Numbered from the stretch's first letter, positions 40,114 to 51,282 are shown. The stretch: DNA of 52,177 bases from Microbacterium ureisolvens (GCF_019511645.1 NZ_JAEUAX010000017.1:1-52177); one strand, 5' to 3'. Made by a program: numbers and translations. Notes: generated by a model from the sequence alone, not told the origin.

Positions 40114-41927
40114 GCGGGCTCCTCCCCCGGCCGGGTGACGACGGTGTAGCCCGGCGGCGGCGGCACGGATGCTGCGGACTGAGCGCCTGCGCCGGCATCC
40201 GGGGGGACCGGCGCCGTCGCAGCGGGAACGGAGACAGCGGGCAGCGGGACGGCGGGGGCCGCAGCATCCGTCTCGCCCTCTGCCCAGCGATGCGTGCGGT
40301 CGGCCAGAGCCGCGCGCACCGACCCGGTGGCGACGTCGTCGAACAGGGCGAGCGCGCGGTCGCGATCGACGGCCGCGAGGAAGGGCGAGACGGGACCCGT
40401 CACGACGTGGGCGCGCACATTGGTCACGCGTGACGCGCGGTCGAGCGGGCCCTGGTAGAGCCCGAAGCTCTGCAGGCGCGCGAGGGGCAGGATCACGAGC
40501 TTGCGCCACACCACGCCGCGCCGCATCAGCAGCACGTCCTCAGTGAGACGGAAGCCGTTGCGGCGGTAGGAGAAGGGCCGGATCCACCACGCGCGCTTCG
40601 GCGTGTTCGTGAAGGTGTCGCCCTCGGTCGGCCCGAACATCCCCTCCTGGACGATGAGCGCCCGCTCGTCGTCGGGCAGCGACGGCTGCAGCAGGCGCAG
40701 CACCCGCTCGACGTCCGCCGCGGTGCCCACCGGCAGCACCGTCGTGAACTGATCGGTCGAGCTGTCGGCCGCGCTGCGGCCGGTGAGACGGTTGATGCGG
40801 ATCGTCCACCAGCCCGCCGGGCGCCAGAGGATCCCCTGCGTCACCTCCACGGCGTGCACCCGGCCGGGCGGGACGATCTCGGTGATGGTCGTGAAGAGCC
40901 CGAACGTGATGCGCACGCCGTCGGGGGTCGGTGCGATCGAGTAGCGCAGCGAGCGGACGATCGAGCGCACCCAGTACGCGCCGAAACCGATGATCGCCGG
41001 GACGAAGCCGAACAGCAGCCACGTCACGCCCTGGCTGACGCCGATCACGATCGCGACGATCGCGAACAGCAGAGCCAGCGTCGAGGTGCTGAGGACATGG
41101 GATGCGACGAGCCGGCCGAGCGGGATGTGCACGACCGATTCGAGCTCGGCGACGGGGGCCTCGGGCCCCTCGATGAGTCCGGTGATCTCGCGGCCGACGG
41201 TCTGGCTCAGGGATGCGACCCTGCCGGGCTGCCGCGTCGCGGTCGCACCGGCTGGGCCCGCCGACATCGCGAGCCGGCGCCCCGACGCGAGGCGCAGGAT
41301 GTCGGACCGGACGGCCTCGGCGTTGGCGGTCGAGAGGTACTCGAGCTTGACGTTGGCGTCGATGCCTGCCCCGACCACCTCGAGCTTGGCCATGCCGAGC
41401 AGCCGCGCGATCATCGGCCGGGTGAGATTGACGCCCTGCACGCGGTCCAGCGGTGCACGCCGCTGCGTGCGGAACAGGATCCCGCTGCGCACCTCGACGT
41501 CGTCATCGGTGATGCGGAACGTGTGGAAGCGCCACGAGGTGTAGAACACGGTGACGAGCACGATGAGCACCGCGAGCACCGCGACGCCGGCGAGCACGTA
41601 GAGGTTGTTCGCGATGATGAAGTCGATCGGGTCACCGCCGACCTGCTCCCATTCGACGACCTCGTCCCCCACGCCCGGCGCGAGCCACGGCAGGAAGACG
41701 TACAGCAGGCGGTCCCGCAGGTTCGCGAAGACGATGCCGATGACGACGATGAGGAACAGACCGCCGCGAAGAAGCGGTGTCAACGGGTGCAGACGGTGCC
41801 ACTCGCCGTCGCTCAGCGGCGAGCGCACGAGCTGTGGCGGCGGCGCGCCGGGCCCGCCCGCAGGCGCGGGCGGCGGCGCGCCGGGCCCGCCCGCGGGCGC
41901 CGGCTCGGGAGGGGGCACCGAGCTCAT
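40110..41927 (-). CDS. PH-domain membrane protein, YdbT-like
   Basis: 605 aa from ATG 41927; the frame continues upstream without support. Pro/Gly/Ala-rich N-terminus with an exact 11-residue tandem repeat (PAPAGGPGAPP type), four membrane spans in two pairs (LFLIVVIGIVFA, LYVLAGVAVLAVLIVLVTVFY, LSTSTLALLFAIVAIVIGV, WLLFGFVPAIIGFGAYWV) and three bacterial PH-2 segments (ITDDDVEVRSGILFRTQRRAPL; APTPDGVRITFGLFTTITEIV; LTEDVLLMRRGVVWRKLVI). Pairs with the next gene as YdbS/YdbT do in Bacillus, where they are implicated in resistance to bacteriocin-like compounds. Overlaps its neighbours by 4 nt on both sides. Confidence 0.85.
   Translation of the reverse strand: MSSVPPPEPAPAGGPGAPPPAPAGGPGAPPPQLVRSPLSDGEWHRLHPLTPLLRGGLFLIVVIGIVFANLRDRLLYVFLPWLAPGVGDEVVEWEQVGGDPIDFIIANNLYVLAGVAVLAVLIVLVTVFYTSWRFHTFRITDDDVEVRSGILFRTQRRAPLDRVQGVNLTRPMIARLLGMAKLEVVGAGIDANVKLEYLSTANAEAVRSDILRLASGRRLAMSAGPAGATATRQPGRVASLSQTVGREITGLIEGPEAPVAELESVVHIPLGRLVASHVLSTSTLALLFAIVAIVIGVSQGVTWLLFGFVPAIIGFGAYWVRSIVRSLRYSIAPTPDGVRITFGLFTTITEIVPPGRVHAVEVTQGILWRPAGWWTIRINRLTGRSAADSSTDQFTTVLPVGTAADVERVLRLLQPSLPDDERALIVQEGMFGPTEGDTFTNTPKRAWWIRPFSYRRNGFRLTEDVLLMRRGVVWRKLVILPLARLQSFGLYQGPLDRASRVTNVRAHVVTGPVSPFLAAVDRDRALALFDDVATGSVRAALADRTHRWAEGETDAAAPAVPLPAVSVPAATAPVPPDAGAGAQSAASVPPPPGYTVVTRPGEEPA
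41836..41901. repeat. 33-bp coding tandem repeat
   Basis: Two copies (41836-41868, 41869-41901) of a 33-bp GC-only-like unit encode the repeated Pro/Ala/Gly 11-mer at the N-terminus of the PH-domain protein. A slippage-prone site. Confidence 0.75.
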
Positions 41928-42523
41928 AGCCCCGTGCGCCGGCTCTCGGCGACCTCGACCAGGTGGTCGCGGAGCGTCTCTGCGGTGGACTGGGCGAGGC
42001 CGGGGATCACGACGCCGGTCGCCGCGGCGGCCGTCACGAACTTCAGCTGCGCGATGCCGAAGCCGCGGTCGAGCGGGCCGTGCGTGATGTCGATGAGCTG
42101 CATGCGACCATAGGGCACGGTGACGAAGCGCTGCCACAGGATGCCGCGGCGGAAGACGAGGTCGTCGTCGCGCAGCTGGTACCCGATCGCGCGCGCCTGC
42201 CGAGGCAGGATGGCGAGCGTCCACGCGAGGATCACGGTCATGATGCCGCCGGGGATCCACGCCCACAGCTGGTGCATCAGCAGCGTCAGCACGAGGGTGG
42301 CCGCGATGACGACCAGCAGGAACGATCCCGTCGAGATGAACTGGACCGTCACGTACTTCGGCGAGATCTGGTGCCACACGCCGCTCTCGAGGGCGAGCCT
42401 GTTCTCGGACCGCGGCTCGACCAACCGCTCGAACTCCGGGGCGACATCGGGTGCCGCCGCCGCGTCAGTGGTCGTGGATGCGGGGTTCGAGTCCGGGTGC
42501 GTCGCCTCCGGGCTGTTCGTCAT
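41924..42523 (-). CDS. PH-domain membrane protein, YdbS-like
   Basis: 199 aa. Ala/Thr/Asp-rich N-terminal tail, two membrane spans (STGSFLLVVIAATLVLTLLM, AWIPGGIMTVILAWTLAIL) and one bacterial PH-2 domain (LRDDDLVFRRGILWQRFVTVPYGRMQ...DITHGPLDRGFGIAQL). Stop overlaps the YdbT-like start. Its start lies inside the end of the DUF3180 gene; the overlap is 59 nt in a different frame. Confidence 0.85.
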   Translation of the reverse strand: MTNSPEATHPDSNPASTTTDAAAAPDVAPEFERLVEPRSENRLALESGVWHQISPKYVTVQFISTGSFLLVVIAATLVLTLLMHQLWAWIPGGIMTVILAWTLAILPRQARAIGYQLRDDDLVFRRGILWQRFVTVPYGRMQLIDITHGPLDRGFGIAQLKFVTAAAATGVVIPGLAQSTAETLRDHLVEVAESRRTGL

Positions 42524-42962
42524 CGTCGTCCTTCCGGATGGTGCACAGGTGCTCCGCGACCAGACCTGCAGCGACCAGCAGGGCGCCGCACACGGTCGTC
42601 GCGATGACCGTTGCCAACGAGCCTAGCGAGGGCGTCACCGGCCGGGTCGCGAGGAAGATCCACAGCCCCGCGCCCAGTCCGCCGAGCGCGGCGCCGACGA
42701 TGCTCGACGCCTTCGCGAGCATCGCGACGCGCACCGCGCGGAACGGGTCGACCTTCGTCTTCGACGTGCCTCGCGTGGCCCGGCGGATCGGGATCGCGAG
42801 CCCGATCACGACCGCGCCGAGCAGCACGAGAAGGATCGGCAGCGTCACGGCGGGGGTGAAGGTGGGGCGGCCCGCCGAGGTCAAGAGCTGATCCACGAGG
42901 AACCCCGCCGCGACCCCGAGGACCGCCGCGATGATCAGCACTCCCGCCCCTGTGCGCTTCAT
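42465..42962 (-). CDS. DUF3180 membrane protein
   Basis: 165 aa from ATG 42962. Four spans: VLIIAAVLGVAAGFLV, LPILLVLLGAVVIGLAIPI, SSIVGAALGGLGAGLWIFLA and IATTVCGALLVAAGLVA, with an RAVRVAMLAKAS loop typical of DUF3180. It follows folK with a 4-nt overlap, the same place as its mycobacterial homologue. Function unknown. The last 20 codons overlap the next gene. Confidence 0.85.
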   Translation of the reverse strand: MKRTGAGVLIIAAVLGVAAGFLVDQLLTSAGRPTFTPAVTLPILLVLLGAVVIGLAIPIRRATRGTSKTKVDPFRAVRVAMLAKASSIVGAALGGLGAGLWIFLATRPVTPSLGSLATVIATTVCGALLVAAGLVAEHLCTIRKDDDDEQPGGDAPGLEPRIHDH

Positions 42963-43516
42963 CGACCCTCCGACCGCAGCCGGCGCAGCGCCTCGTCCAC
43001 CCGGCCGACACCGGGGAGCACGGCGTCGGGGTCTACGGCCAGCCACGGCGCCAGCACGAAGTCGCGCTCGGCCGCACGCGGGTGCGGGAGGAGAAGCCGC
43101 GGATCGTCGCTGACCAGATCTCCGTAGGCGATCAGGTCGAGATCAAGCGTGCGGTCCTCCCAGCCTCCCTCGCGCGCGGAACGGGAGGCGGAGCGCACCC
43201 GGCCATGGCGCTGCTCGATGGCGTGGAGGTAGCCGAGCAGCACAGACGGCGCCAGCCGCGTGGTGAGGACCGCGACGGCGTTCAGGTATGCCGGGGCCGA
43301 GGCATCCGGTCCCTCCGGCTTCAGCGCGACCGACTCGATCGGCTCGGACACCCGCACCGCGTCGACGAGGGGAACCCGCGCGAGGTCCTTGATCGCCGCC
43401 GACATCGTCGCAGCCCGATCGCCCAGGTTGGCGCCGAGCGCGACGACCGCTTCGACCGCCTCACGCGGGTGACCCTCCGCCTCGCCGTCGAATCCCTGGG
43501 CCAGACGCCGGTTCAC
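42959..43516 (-). CDS. folK: 2-amino-4-hydroxy-6-hydroxymethyldihydropteridine pyrophosphokinase
   Basis: 185 aa from GTG 43516. HPPK motifs: ALGANLGDR, YLNAVAVLTT, RSAREGGWEDRTLDLDLIAYGD and LPHPRAAERDFVLAP. Transfers pyrophosphate from ATP to the pterin before the dihydropteroate synthase step. About 20 extra residues precede the core. Overlaps folB by 4 nt. Confidence 0.95.
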   Translation of the reverse strand: MNRRLAQGFDGEAEGHPREAVEAVVALGANLGDRAATMSAAIKDLARVPLVDAVRVSEPIESVALKPEGPDASAPAYLNAVAVLTTRLAPSVLLGYLHAIEQRHGRVRSASRSAREGGWEDRTLDLDLIAYGDLVSDDPRLLLPHPRAAERDFVLAPWLAVDPDAVLPGVGRVDEALRRLRSEGR

Positions 43517-43908
43517 GACCCGACCGTCCGCATCGGGCTCCCGGGGCGGCCACGGCGGATCGTCACCGACACGTCGGTGAACGGGACCGTGATCGGAGCC
43601 TGGGGCTTGTGGACGGTGACGGCGACCATCCTCACGAGGTCGTACGTGAGGAGGTCGTCGGCGATGCGCGCCGCGACGCCCTCGATGAGGTTCAGCGGCT
43701 CGCCGCCGACGAGTTCGACGATGCGCTCGGCGACCTCGCCGTAGTGCACGGTGTCGGCGACGTCATCGGTCTCTGCGGCCTCTGCGGTGCTGAGGTACAG
43801 AGTCGCGTCGACCACGAACTCCTGTCCCTCGCGGCGCTCGTCCGCGAATACCCCGTGGTACCCGTAGGCGCGCACGCCCGTGAGCGTGATCTCGTCGATG
43901 AAGTCCAT
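43513..43908 (-). CDS. folB: Dihydroneopterin aldolase
   Basis: 131 aa from ATG 43908, which follows AGGAGGG; a longer frame was rejected. Motifs: ITLTGVRAYGYHGVFADERREGQEFVVDA with the usual Tyr-His-Gly-Val/Phe-Glu region, DTVHYGEVAERI, NLIEGVAARIADDLL and VTVHKPQAPI (catalytic Lys). Cleaves dihydroneopterin to the hydroxymethyl pterin used by FolK. Start overlaps the folP stop (TGATG). Confidence 0.95.
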   Translation of the reverse strand: MDFIDEITLTGVRAYGYHGVFADERREGQEFVVDATLYLSTAEAAETDDVADTVHYGEVAERIVELVGGEPLNLIEGVAARIADDLLTYDLVRMVAVTVHKPQAPITVPFTDVSVTIRRGRPGSPMRTVGS

Positions 43909-44735
43909 CAGCCCTCCTGGCCGCCCGATCGATCCACGCCCGCCCACCGCTGCGCGACCACCAGAGCATCTCGCGTGGCGGCGACATCGTGGACGCGCAC
44001 CGCCCACACCCCGGCCTGCGCCGCAAGGGCGCTCGTCACCGCGGTGGCGAGGTCGCGCCGGGCCTCGGACGCCTGGGCGGGGTCGTCCGCGAGCGCGTCG
44101 GCGAGGAACCGCTTGCGACTCGTTCCGATCAGCACGCGGTGCCCCATCGCGACGAACCGGTCGAGTCCGCGCAGCGTCTGCCAGTTCTGCTCGCCCTGCT
44201 TGCCGAATCCGATACCGGGGTCGACGATCACGCGCGCGGGATCGATGCCGGCCAGGACGGCGGCCTCCACACGGGCAGTGAGCTCGCCGGCCACTTCGGC
44301 GACGACGTCGTCGTACACGGCGCCCGCGTACATGTCGGCGGAGTGGCCGCGCCAGTGCTGCAGCACCACGTCCGCATCGGTGGACGCGACGGCCCCCAGC
44401 ATCCCGGGATCGGCCATGCCGCCCGAGACGTCGTTCACGATCCGCGCGCCGGCCTCGACGGCGGCGACGGCGGTCGAGGCGTTCATCGTGTCGATGCTCA
44501 CCACGACCCCGGCGTCCGCCAGCGCCCGCACCACCGGGAGTACCCGCGCCCGCTCGACCTCGGGGCTCACCCGCTCTGCACCGGGCCGGGTGGATTCGCC
44601 GCCGACATCGACGATGTCGGCGCCCTGCGCTCGCAGACCCATCGCGTGGGCGACCGCCGCGTCGGCGTCCACGTAGCGTCCGCCATCGCTGAAGGAATCG
44701 GGCGTCACGTTGACGACGCCCATGATCAGGGTCAT
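43908..44735 (-). CDS. folP: Dihydropteroate synthase
   Basis: 275 aa from ATG 44735, coupled to folE by ATGA. Motifs: MGVVNVTPDSFSDGG (pyrophosphate loop), DVGGESTRPGA, SIDTMNAS, NDVSGG, DPGIGFGKQ and the C-terminal TSRKRF and RVHDV. Joins p-aminobenzoate to the pterin; the sulfonamide target. Normal length. Confidence 0.96.
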   Translation of the reverse strand: MTLIMGVVNVTPDSFSDGGRYVDADAAVAHAMGLRAQGADIVDVGGESTRPGAERVSPEVERARVLPVVRALADAGVVVSIDTMNASTAVAAVEAGARIVNDVSGGMADPGMLGAVASTDADVVLQHWRGHSADMYAGAVYDDVVAEVAGELTARVEAAVLAGIDPARVIVDPGIGFGKQGEQNWQTLRGLDRFVAMGHRVLIGTSRKRFLADALADDPAQASEARRDLATAVTSALAAQAGVWAVRVHDVAATRDALVVAQRWAGVDRSGGQEG

Positions 44736-45322
44736 GAGCGGCCGGCTCCGATCAGTGCCACCAGCTCGGCCCGCGCGGCGGGGTCGGCGAACTCGCCCCG
44801 CGCCGCGATCGTCACGGTCGAGGCATCCGGCTGGCGACCGCCCCGCATCGTGACGCACTCGTGCGTCGCGTCGAGCACCACCAGCACGCCGCGGGCGTCG
44901 AGGGACCCGGCGATCACGTCGGCGATCTGCTCGCCCAGGCGCTCCTGCACCTGAGGACGCGACGACAGGATGTCGACGACCTTCGGCAGCGCGCCGAGGC
45001 CGACGACCTGCTCACCGGGGAGGTACGCGAGGTGCGCGTGACCCCGGAAGGGCAGGAGGTGATGCTCGCACACCGAGCGGAAGATGATGTCTCGCAGGAT
45101 CACCGCTCCCGACGGCAGCGTGTCGGGCGCCGGGCCGCGCGACACCGAGATGGTGTGCGCGAGGGGGGCCGCGGCATCCGTCCCCACCCCCGCGAAGAAC
45201 TCGGCGTACGCGTCGGCGACGCGCTCGGGCGTCTGCTTCAGCCCGGGGCGTTCCGGGTCTTCGCCGATCGCCGCGAGCAGTTCGCGCACGAGCTGGGCGA
45301 CGCGCTCACGATCGACGGCCAT
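44732..45322 (-). CDS. folE: GTP cyclohydrolase I
   Basis: 196 aa. Zinc and catalytic motifs: FRSVCEHHLLPFRGHAHLAYLP, GLGALPKVVDI, RPQVQERLGEQIAD and the HECVTMRGG Cys/His site. First step of folate synthesis from GTP. ATG 45322 is preceded by TAGGCT with a 6-nt gap; the TAG of that box is the ftsH stop codon. It is the first fol gene, 9 nt after ftsH. Confidence 0.96.
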   Translation of the reverse strand: MAVDRERVAQLVRELLAAIGEDPERPGLKQTPERVADAYAEFFAGVGTDAAAPLAHTISVSRGPAPDTLPSGAVILRDIIFRSVCEHHLLPFRGHAHLAYLPGEQVVGLGALPKVVDILSSRPQVQERLGEQIADVIAGSLDARGVLVVLDATHECVTMRGGRQPDASTVTIAARGEFADPAARAELVALIGAGRS

Positions 45323-45331
45323 AGGCCGAGC

Positions 45332-47341
<2,010 letters not shown>

Positions 47342-47488
47342 GGCGCGGGCGCGAGCCCGACCCCTTTCGTCGACGTGCCGCCGCGGACGGGAGAACCCCC
47401 GTCGACGGTTGAATCAGGGTATCGCGCGATTCCTAGGCGTCGTCTGTGCATTCGCCCCGGGCGTAATCACAGTCCGCCGCTGCGGTGC

Positions 47489-48040
<552 letters not shown>

Positions 48041-48047
48041 GCAGACG

Positions 48048-48053
48048 AGTCTA
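48048..48053 (-). promoter_or_regulatory. -10 box of a leaderless promoter (hpt)
   Basis: TAGACT on the minus strand, 7 nt before ATG 48040, lying just beyond the tilS stop. Confidence 0.55.
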
Positions 48054-48054
48054 T

Positions 48055-49053
48055 TCAGACGCGGGCTGAGAACTCGATTCGCCCGCCGACGCGGCGGGCG
48101 CGGCATCCGGGAAGATCGATGGGCCCCTGGCCCGACCAATCGGTGGCCAGGCGCACCACCTCGAGCGTCTGAGTCCGGGTGAGGCTCTCGTGGAACTCGC
48201 TGGCCACGACGTGGCGGATGATGCGGTTGCGCAGGGCCGCGGGGTTGGCGGCGAGCGCGGCCGCCGACACCGAGATGCCGGCCTCGGCGTGCTCGACGAT
48301 GTCTTCGATCGTCTCGTCGATCATCTCGTCGAACGCCTCGGCGTCTTCACGCAGCTGGGCGGCCGTGCGCGCCAGCGCCTCGGCGATGCCCGGCCCGAGT
48401 TGCGCCTCGAGCGTCGGCAGCACCGTCTCGCGCACGCGCACGCGCGCGAAGCGGGGCTCGGAGTTGTGGGGGTCGTCCCACGGTTCGATCCCTTCGGCCG
48501 TGCAGGCGGCGCGGGTGGTGGCGCGGCGCACGCCGAGCAGCGGGCGCAGCATCCGGACACCTTCGAGAACGGATGCCTCGGCCATGCCCTGCAGGCTGGT
48601 GGCACCCGCGCCGCGGGCGAGGCCGAGAAGAACGGTCTCGGCCTGATCGTCGAGCGTGTGGCCGGTGAGGATCGCGGTGGCGCCGATGGCGCGCGCGGCC
48701 TCGGCGAGGGCGCGGTAGCGCGCCTCGCGTGCGGCGGCCTCGGGACCGCCCGCCGCGCCCACCTCGACACGCACGACGCGGGCCTCGAGCCCGAGCGCCT
48801 CGGCTTTCGCCGAGGCGGCGGCGGCAGCATCCGTCGATCCGTCCTGCAGGCCGTGGTCGACGGTGAGAGAGGCGGCGCGGAGGCCGAGCTTCGCCGCCTC
48901 GAAGGCCGTCGCCGCCGCCAGCGCGAGCGAATCGGCACCGCCCGACAGCGCGACGACGACGGTGCTGCCCTGCTGCAGGCCGGTGAGCGCCCGGCGCACG
49001 GCGAGCCGCACCTCGGCGACGGCGGGGTCGAGTCCGGGTCGGCGGTCGGTCAC
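48055..49053 (-). CDS. tilS: tRNA(Ile)-lysidine synthase
   Basis: 332 aa from GTG 49053. N-type ATP-pyrophosphatase P-loop VVVALSGGADSLALA, LTVDHGLQ, GHTLDDQAETVLLGLARGAG and the MLRPLLGVRR segment. Modifies the wobble C of tRNA-Ile(CAU) to lysidine. Short actinobacterial form lacking the C-terminal domains of the E. coli enzyme. TACCGT lies 6 nt before the start (leaderless). Confidence 0.95.
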   Translation of the reverse strand: MTDRRPGLDPAVAEVRLAVRRALTGLQQGSTVVVALSGGADSLALAAATAFEAAKLGLRAASLTVDHGLQDGSTDAAAAASAKAEALGLEARVVRVEVGAAGGPEAAAREARYRALAEAARAIGATAILTGHTLDDQAETVLLGLARGAGATSLQGMAEASVLEGVRMLRPLLGVRRATTRAACTAEGIEPWDDPHNSEPRFARVRVRETVLPTLEAQLGPGIAEALARTAAQLREDAEAFDEMIDETIEDIVEHAEAGISVSAAALAANPAALRNRIIRHVVASEFHESLTRTQTLEVVRLATDWSGQGPIDLPGCRARRVGGRIEFSARV

Positions 49054-49059
49054 GCACCC

Positions 49060-49065
49060 ACGGTA
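49060..49065 (-). promoter_or_regulatory. -10 box of a leaderless promoter (tilS)
   Basis: TACCGT on the minus strand, 6 nt before GTG 49053. Confidence 0.6.
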
Positions 49066-49078
49066 CCGGCCGCCCCGG

Positions 49079-49151
49079 TTCGCAACTCAGGATGGATGCG
49101 CGCGCGAGGCCGGATAGAGCACACGAACGCCCGGCGATCCTGAATTGCGAA
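49079..49151. repeat. Inverted repeat element between tilS and ppa
   Basis: TTCGCAACTCAGGAT (49079-49093) and ATCCTGAATTGCGAA (49137-49151) are inverse with one mismatch, 43 nt apart. The 12-mer CCTGAATTGCGA of the right arm also occurs at 19859-19870. This looks like a REP/MITE-type intergenic repeat. Confidence 0.5.
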
Positions 49152-49242
49152 CGGTGGGGAGCCTGGCACCGCCCCGAGAATCGCGCACAGCAGCGCGACT
49201 AGGCTGGTCGCGGCCATCCACAGTCTTCGAAGGAGCACCACT

Positions 49243-49776
49243 ATGGGCGCGTACGACGCCGTCATCGAGATCCCGCGCAACAGCCGCGTGAAGTACGAGG
49301 TCGACCACGGCACCGGCCGCGTGTTCCTCGACCGCATCCTCTACACGCCGATGGGCTACCCCACCAACTACGGGTTCTTCGAGAACACCCTCGGCGAGGA
49401 CGGCGACCCGCTGGACGTGCTCGTGATCCTCGACGTCGACCTGGCCCCCGGCATCCTCGCGAGCGTTCGCCCGGTCGGCGTGCTCAAGATGAGCGACGAG
49501 GCCGGCGGCGACGACAAGGTCGTCGCGGTGCTCGCCAAGGACCCGCGCTGGGCCCACATCCAGGACGTCGGCGACATCCCCGAGTACCTCCAGAAGGAGA
49601 TCGCCCACTTCTTCGAGCACTACAAGGACCTCGAGCCGAACAAGTGGGTCAAGGTCGACGAGTGGGCCGACGCCGCAGAGGCCGAGCGCCTCGTCGGCGA
49701 GGCCTTCGACCGATTCAAGGAGCACGACGCCCAGACCAAGACGCAGGGTGAGGGCGTCGCGCCGAGCACGCTCTGA
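49243..49776 (+). CDS. ppa: Inorganic pyrophosphatase
   Basis: 177 aa. ATG follows AAGGAG. Soluble family I enzyme: EIPRNSRVKYEVDH, RILYTPMGYPTNYGFFENTLGEDGDPLDVLV (the DxDPxD-type metal site) and DDKVVAVLAKDP. Hydrolyses pyrophosphate to drive biosynthesis. Divergent from tilS, followed by a strong hairpin. Confidence 0.97.
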   Translation: MGAYDAVIEIPRNSRVKYEVDHGTGRVFLDRILYTPMGYPTNYGFFENTLGEDGDPLDVLVILDVDLAPGILASVRPVGVLKMSDEAGGDDKVVAVLAKDPRWAHIQDVGDIPEYLQKEIAHFFEHYKDLEPNKWVKVDEWADAAEAERLVGEAFDRFKEHDAQTKTQGEGVAPSTL

Positions 49777-49790
49777 CCTGTCTTCACATG

Positions 49791-49822
49791 CGAGAACCGG
49801 ATGCCGCGGCATCCGGTTCTCG
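49791..49822. terminator. 15-bp perfect hairpin between ppa and the M23 gene
   Basis: CGAGAACCGGATGCC (49791-49805) and GGCATCCGGTTCTCG (49808-49822), followed on the plus strand by TCGTTTC. Serves both convergent genes. Confidence 0.75.
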
Positions 49823-49843
49823 TCGTTTCAGGCGTCGGTCGCG

Positions 49844-51250
49844 TCAGACGGAGACGCCTCGATCGGCCATGAAGTAGATCGGATTCACGGGCGAGCCGTT
49901 GACGTAGGTCTCGAAGTGGAGGTGGCAGCCGAAGGAGTTGCCGGTGTTGCCCTCGCTGGCGATGAGCTGGCCGGCGCTGACCCACTGGCCCACGCCGACG
50001 AAGATGCCGCCAGAGCGGATGTGGCCGTACCCGGTGCCGATGCCGCCGCCGTGGTCGATCTTGATGTAGTTGCCGTAGCCGCCGTTCCAGCCGGCGTAGA
50101 CGACACGCCCCGCCGATGCGGCGTAGATGCCCGAGCCGCAGCCCGCTGCGAGGTCGACGCCGTAATGGAAGCCACTGGAGCAGTAGCTGTTGCCGCACTG
50201 CACAGTCCGCGGCCCGTAGCCCGAGCTGCGCCAGCCGGATGAGGGACGAGCCCAGCCGGAACCGACGACGGCTCCTCCGCCGCCGCTGCCGCCTCCGCCG
50301 CCTCCACCACCGCCGCCGCCCTGCTGGGCGAGACGATCGGCCTCCTCCTTTGCGCGGCGGGCTTCCTCCTCGCGACGCAGGCGCTCCTGCTCCGCACGGA
50401 CGCGCTCACCCTCCTGATAGTCGGCGACGGTCTTCGCGGTGGCGTCCTGCAGGGCCGCGAGCTGCGCCTCGAGCTCGCCGCGCTTGGCGTTCTGCGCGTC
50501 GAGCGCGGCCTGCGCCTCCTCGGCGGCCTTCTGCGCGGCGATCATCTTCTCTTCGGCGATCTTCTGCAGCCGGTCGCGCTCGGCGCGTTGCACGGCCGCC
50601 TGGTCGCTCAGGCTCTGTGCGGAGTCGCGCGCGGTGACCGCCTGCGCGTAGACGTCCTGGTTGCGCTGGACGAGCTTGTCCATCGTGCCCAGGCGGGCCA
50701 GCAGGTCGTCGGCGCCGGAGGCCGAGCCCGCGAAGAACAGTTCGAGAGACGTGTCGTCCCCGCCGTTGCGGTACAGCTGCGCCGCGACGCGCCCGGCCTT
50801 GTTCGCGGCGTCGATCGCGGCGGAGGCCTGCTCGTCGGCCTGCTGCTGCAGCTGGTCGGCGCGCACGGCCGCGTCGAAGTACTCCTGCTGCGCGACATAG
50901 AACTCGTCGGCCATCTGCTGCGCGACCTGCTGCTTCGCAGCGACATCGGCCTCGAGGCCCGCGATGAGCTCCTGGATCTTGGTGATCTCGGCGGCCTTGG
51001 CCGCCTCGTTGTTCTTCGCGGCGACGACGTCATCCCACGACGGGTAATCGGCGGCGAACGCGGGAGCGACCAGGGGTCCGAGCGTTCCGCCCGCGCCGAG
51101 AGCCGCGACGCCGAGGATGCCGAGTCCGAGCGCGGTGCGCCGGTTCATCGAGGGCCAGAGCCGCCGCTGCTCACGAGGAGACGGAGCGCATCCGCAGTCC
51201 ACGGAGGCGTCGCCGGCCAGGGCCTTCTCGGTGGTGTTCTCGGGCTGCAC
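49844..51250 (-). CDS. Secreted M23 peptidoglycan endopeptidase with coiled coil
   Basis: 468 aa from GTG 51250, which follows AGGGGAGGA; the frame runs on to 51274. A 35-residue polar segment with a CGC cysteine pair precedes a twin-arginine-like signal (MNRRTALGLGILGVAALGAGG). A long coiled coil follows (about 80-310, Glu/Ala/Gln-rich), then a Gly-rich linker, then a LytM/M23 domain with zinc residues in GFHYGVDLA and GCHLHFE. It cleaves cell-wall cross-links, probably under control of its coiled coil, in the manner of division hydrolases. Its own promoter is visible at 51283-51310. Confidence 0.9.
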   Translation of the reverse strand: MQPENTTEKALAGDASVDCGCAPSPREQRRLWPSMNRRTALGLGILGVAALGAGGTLGPLVAPAFAADYPSWDDVVAAKNNEAAKAAEITKIQELIAGLEADVAAKQQVAQQMADEFYVAQQEYFDAAVRADQLQQQADEQASAAIDAANKAGRVAAQLYRNGGDDTSLELFFAGSASGADDLLARLGTMDKLVQRNQDVYAQAVTARDSAQSLSDQAAVQRAERDRLQKIAEEKMIAAQKAAEEAQAALDAQNAKRGELEAQLAALQDATAKTVADYQEGERVRAEQERLRREEEARRAKEEADRLAQQGGGGGGGGGGGSGGGGAVVGSGWARPSSGWRSSGYGPRTVQCGNSYCSSGFHYGVDLAAGCGSGIYAASAGRVVYAGWNGGYGNYIKIDHGGGIGTGYGHIRSGGIFVGVGQWVSAGQLIASEGNTGNSFGCHLHFETYVNGSPVNPIYFMADRGVSV

Positions 51251-51282
51251 CGGGTCCTCCCCTCGCGGCGTCAACTCGTTTC

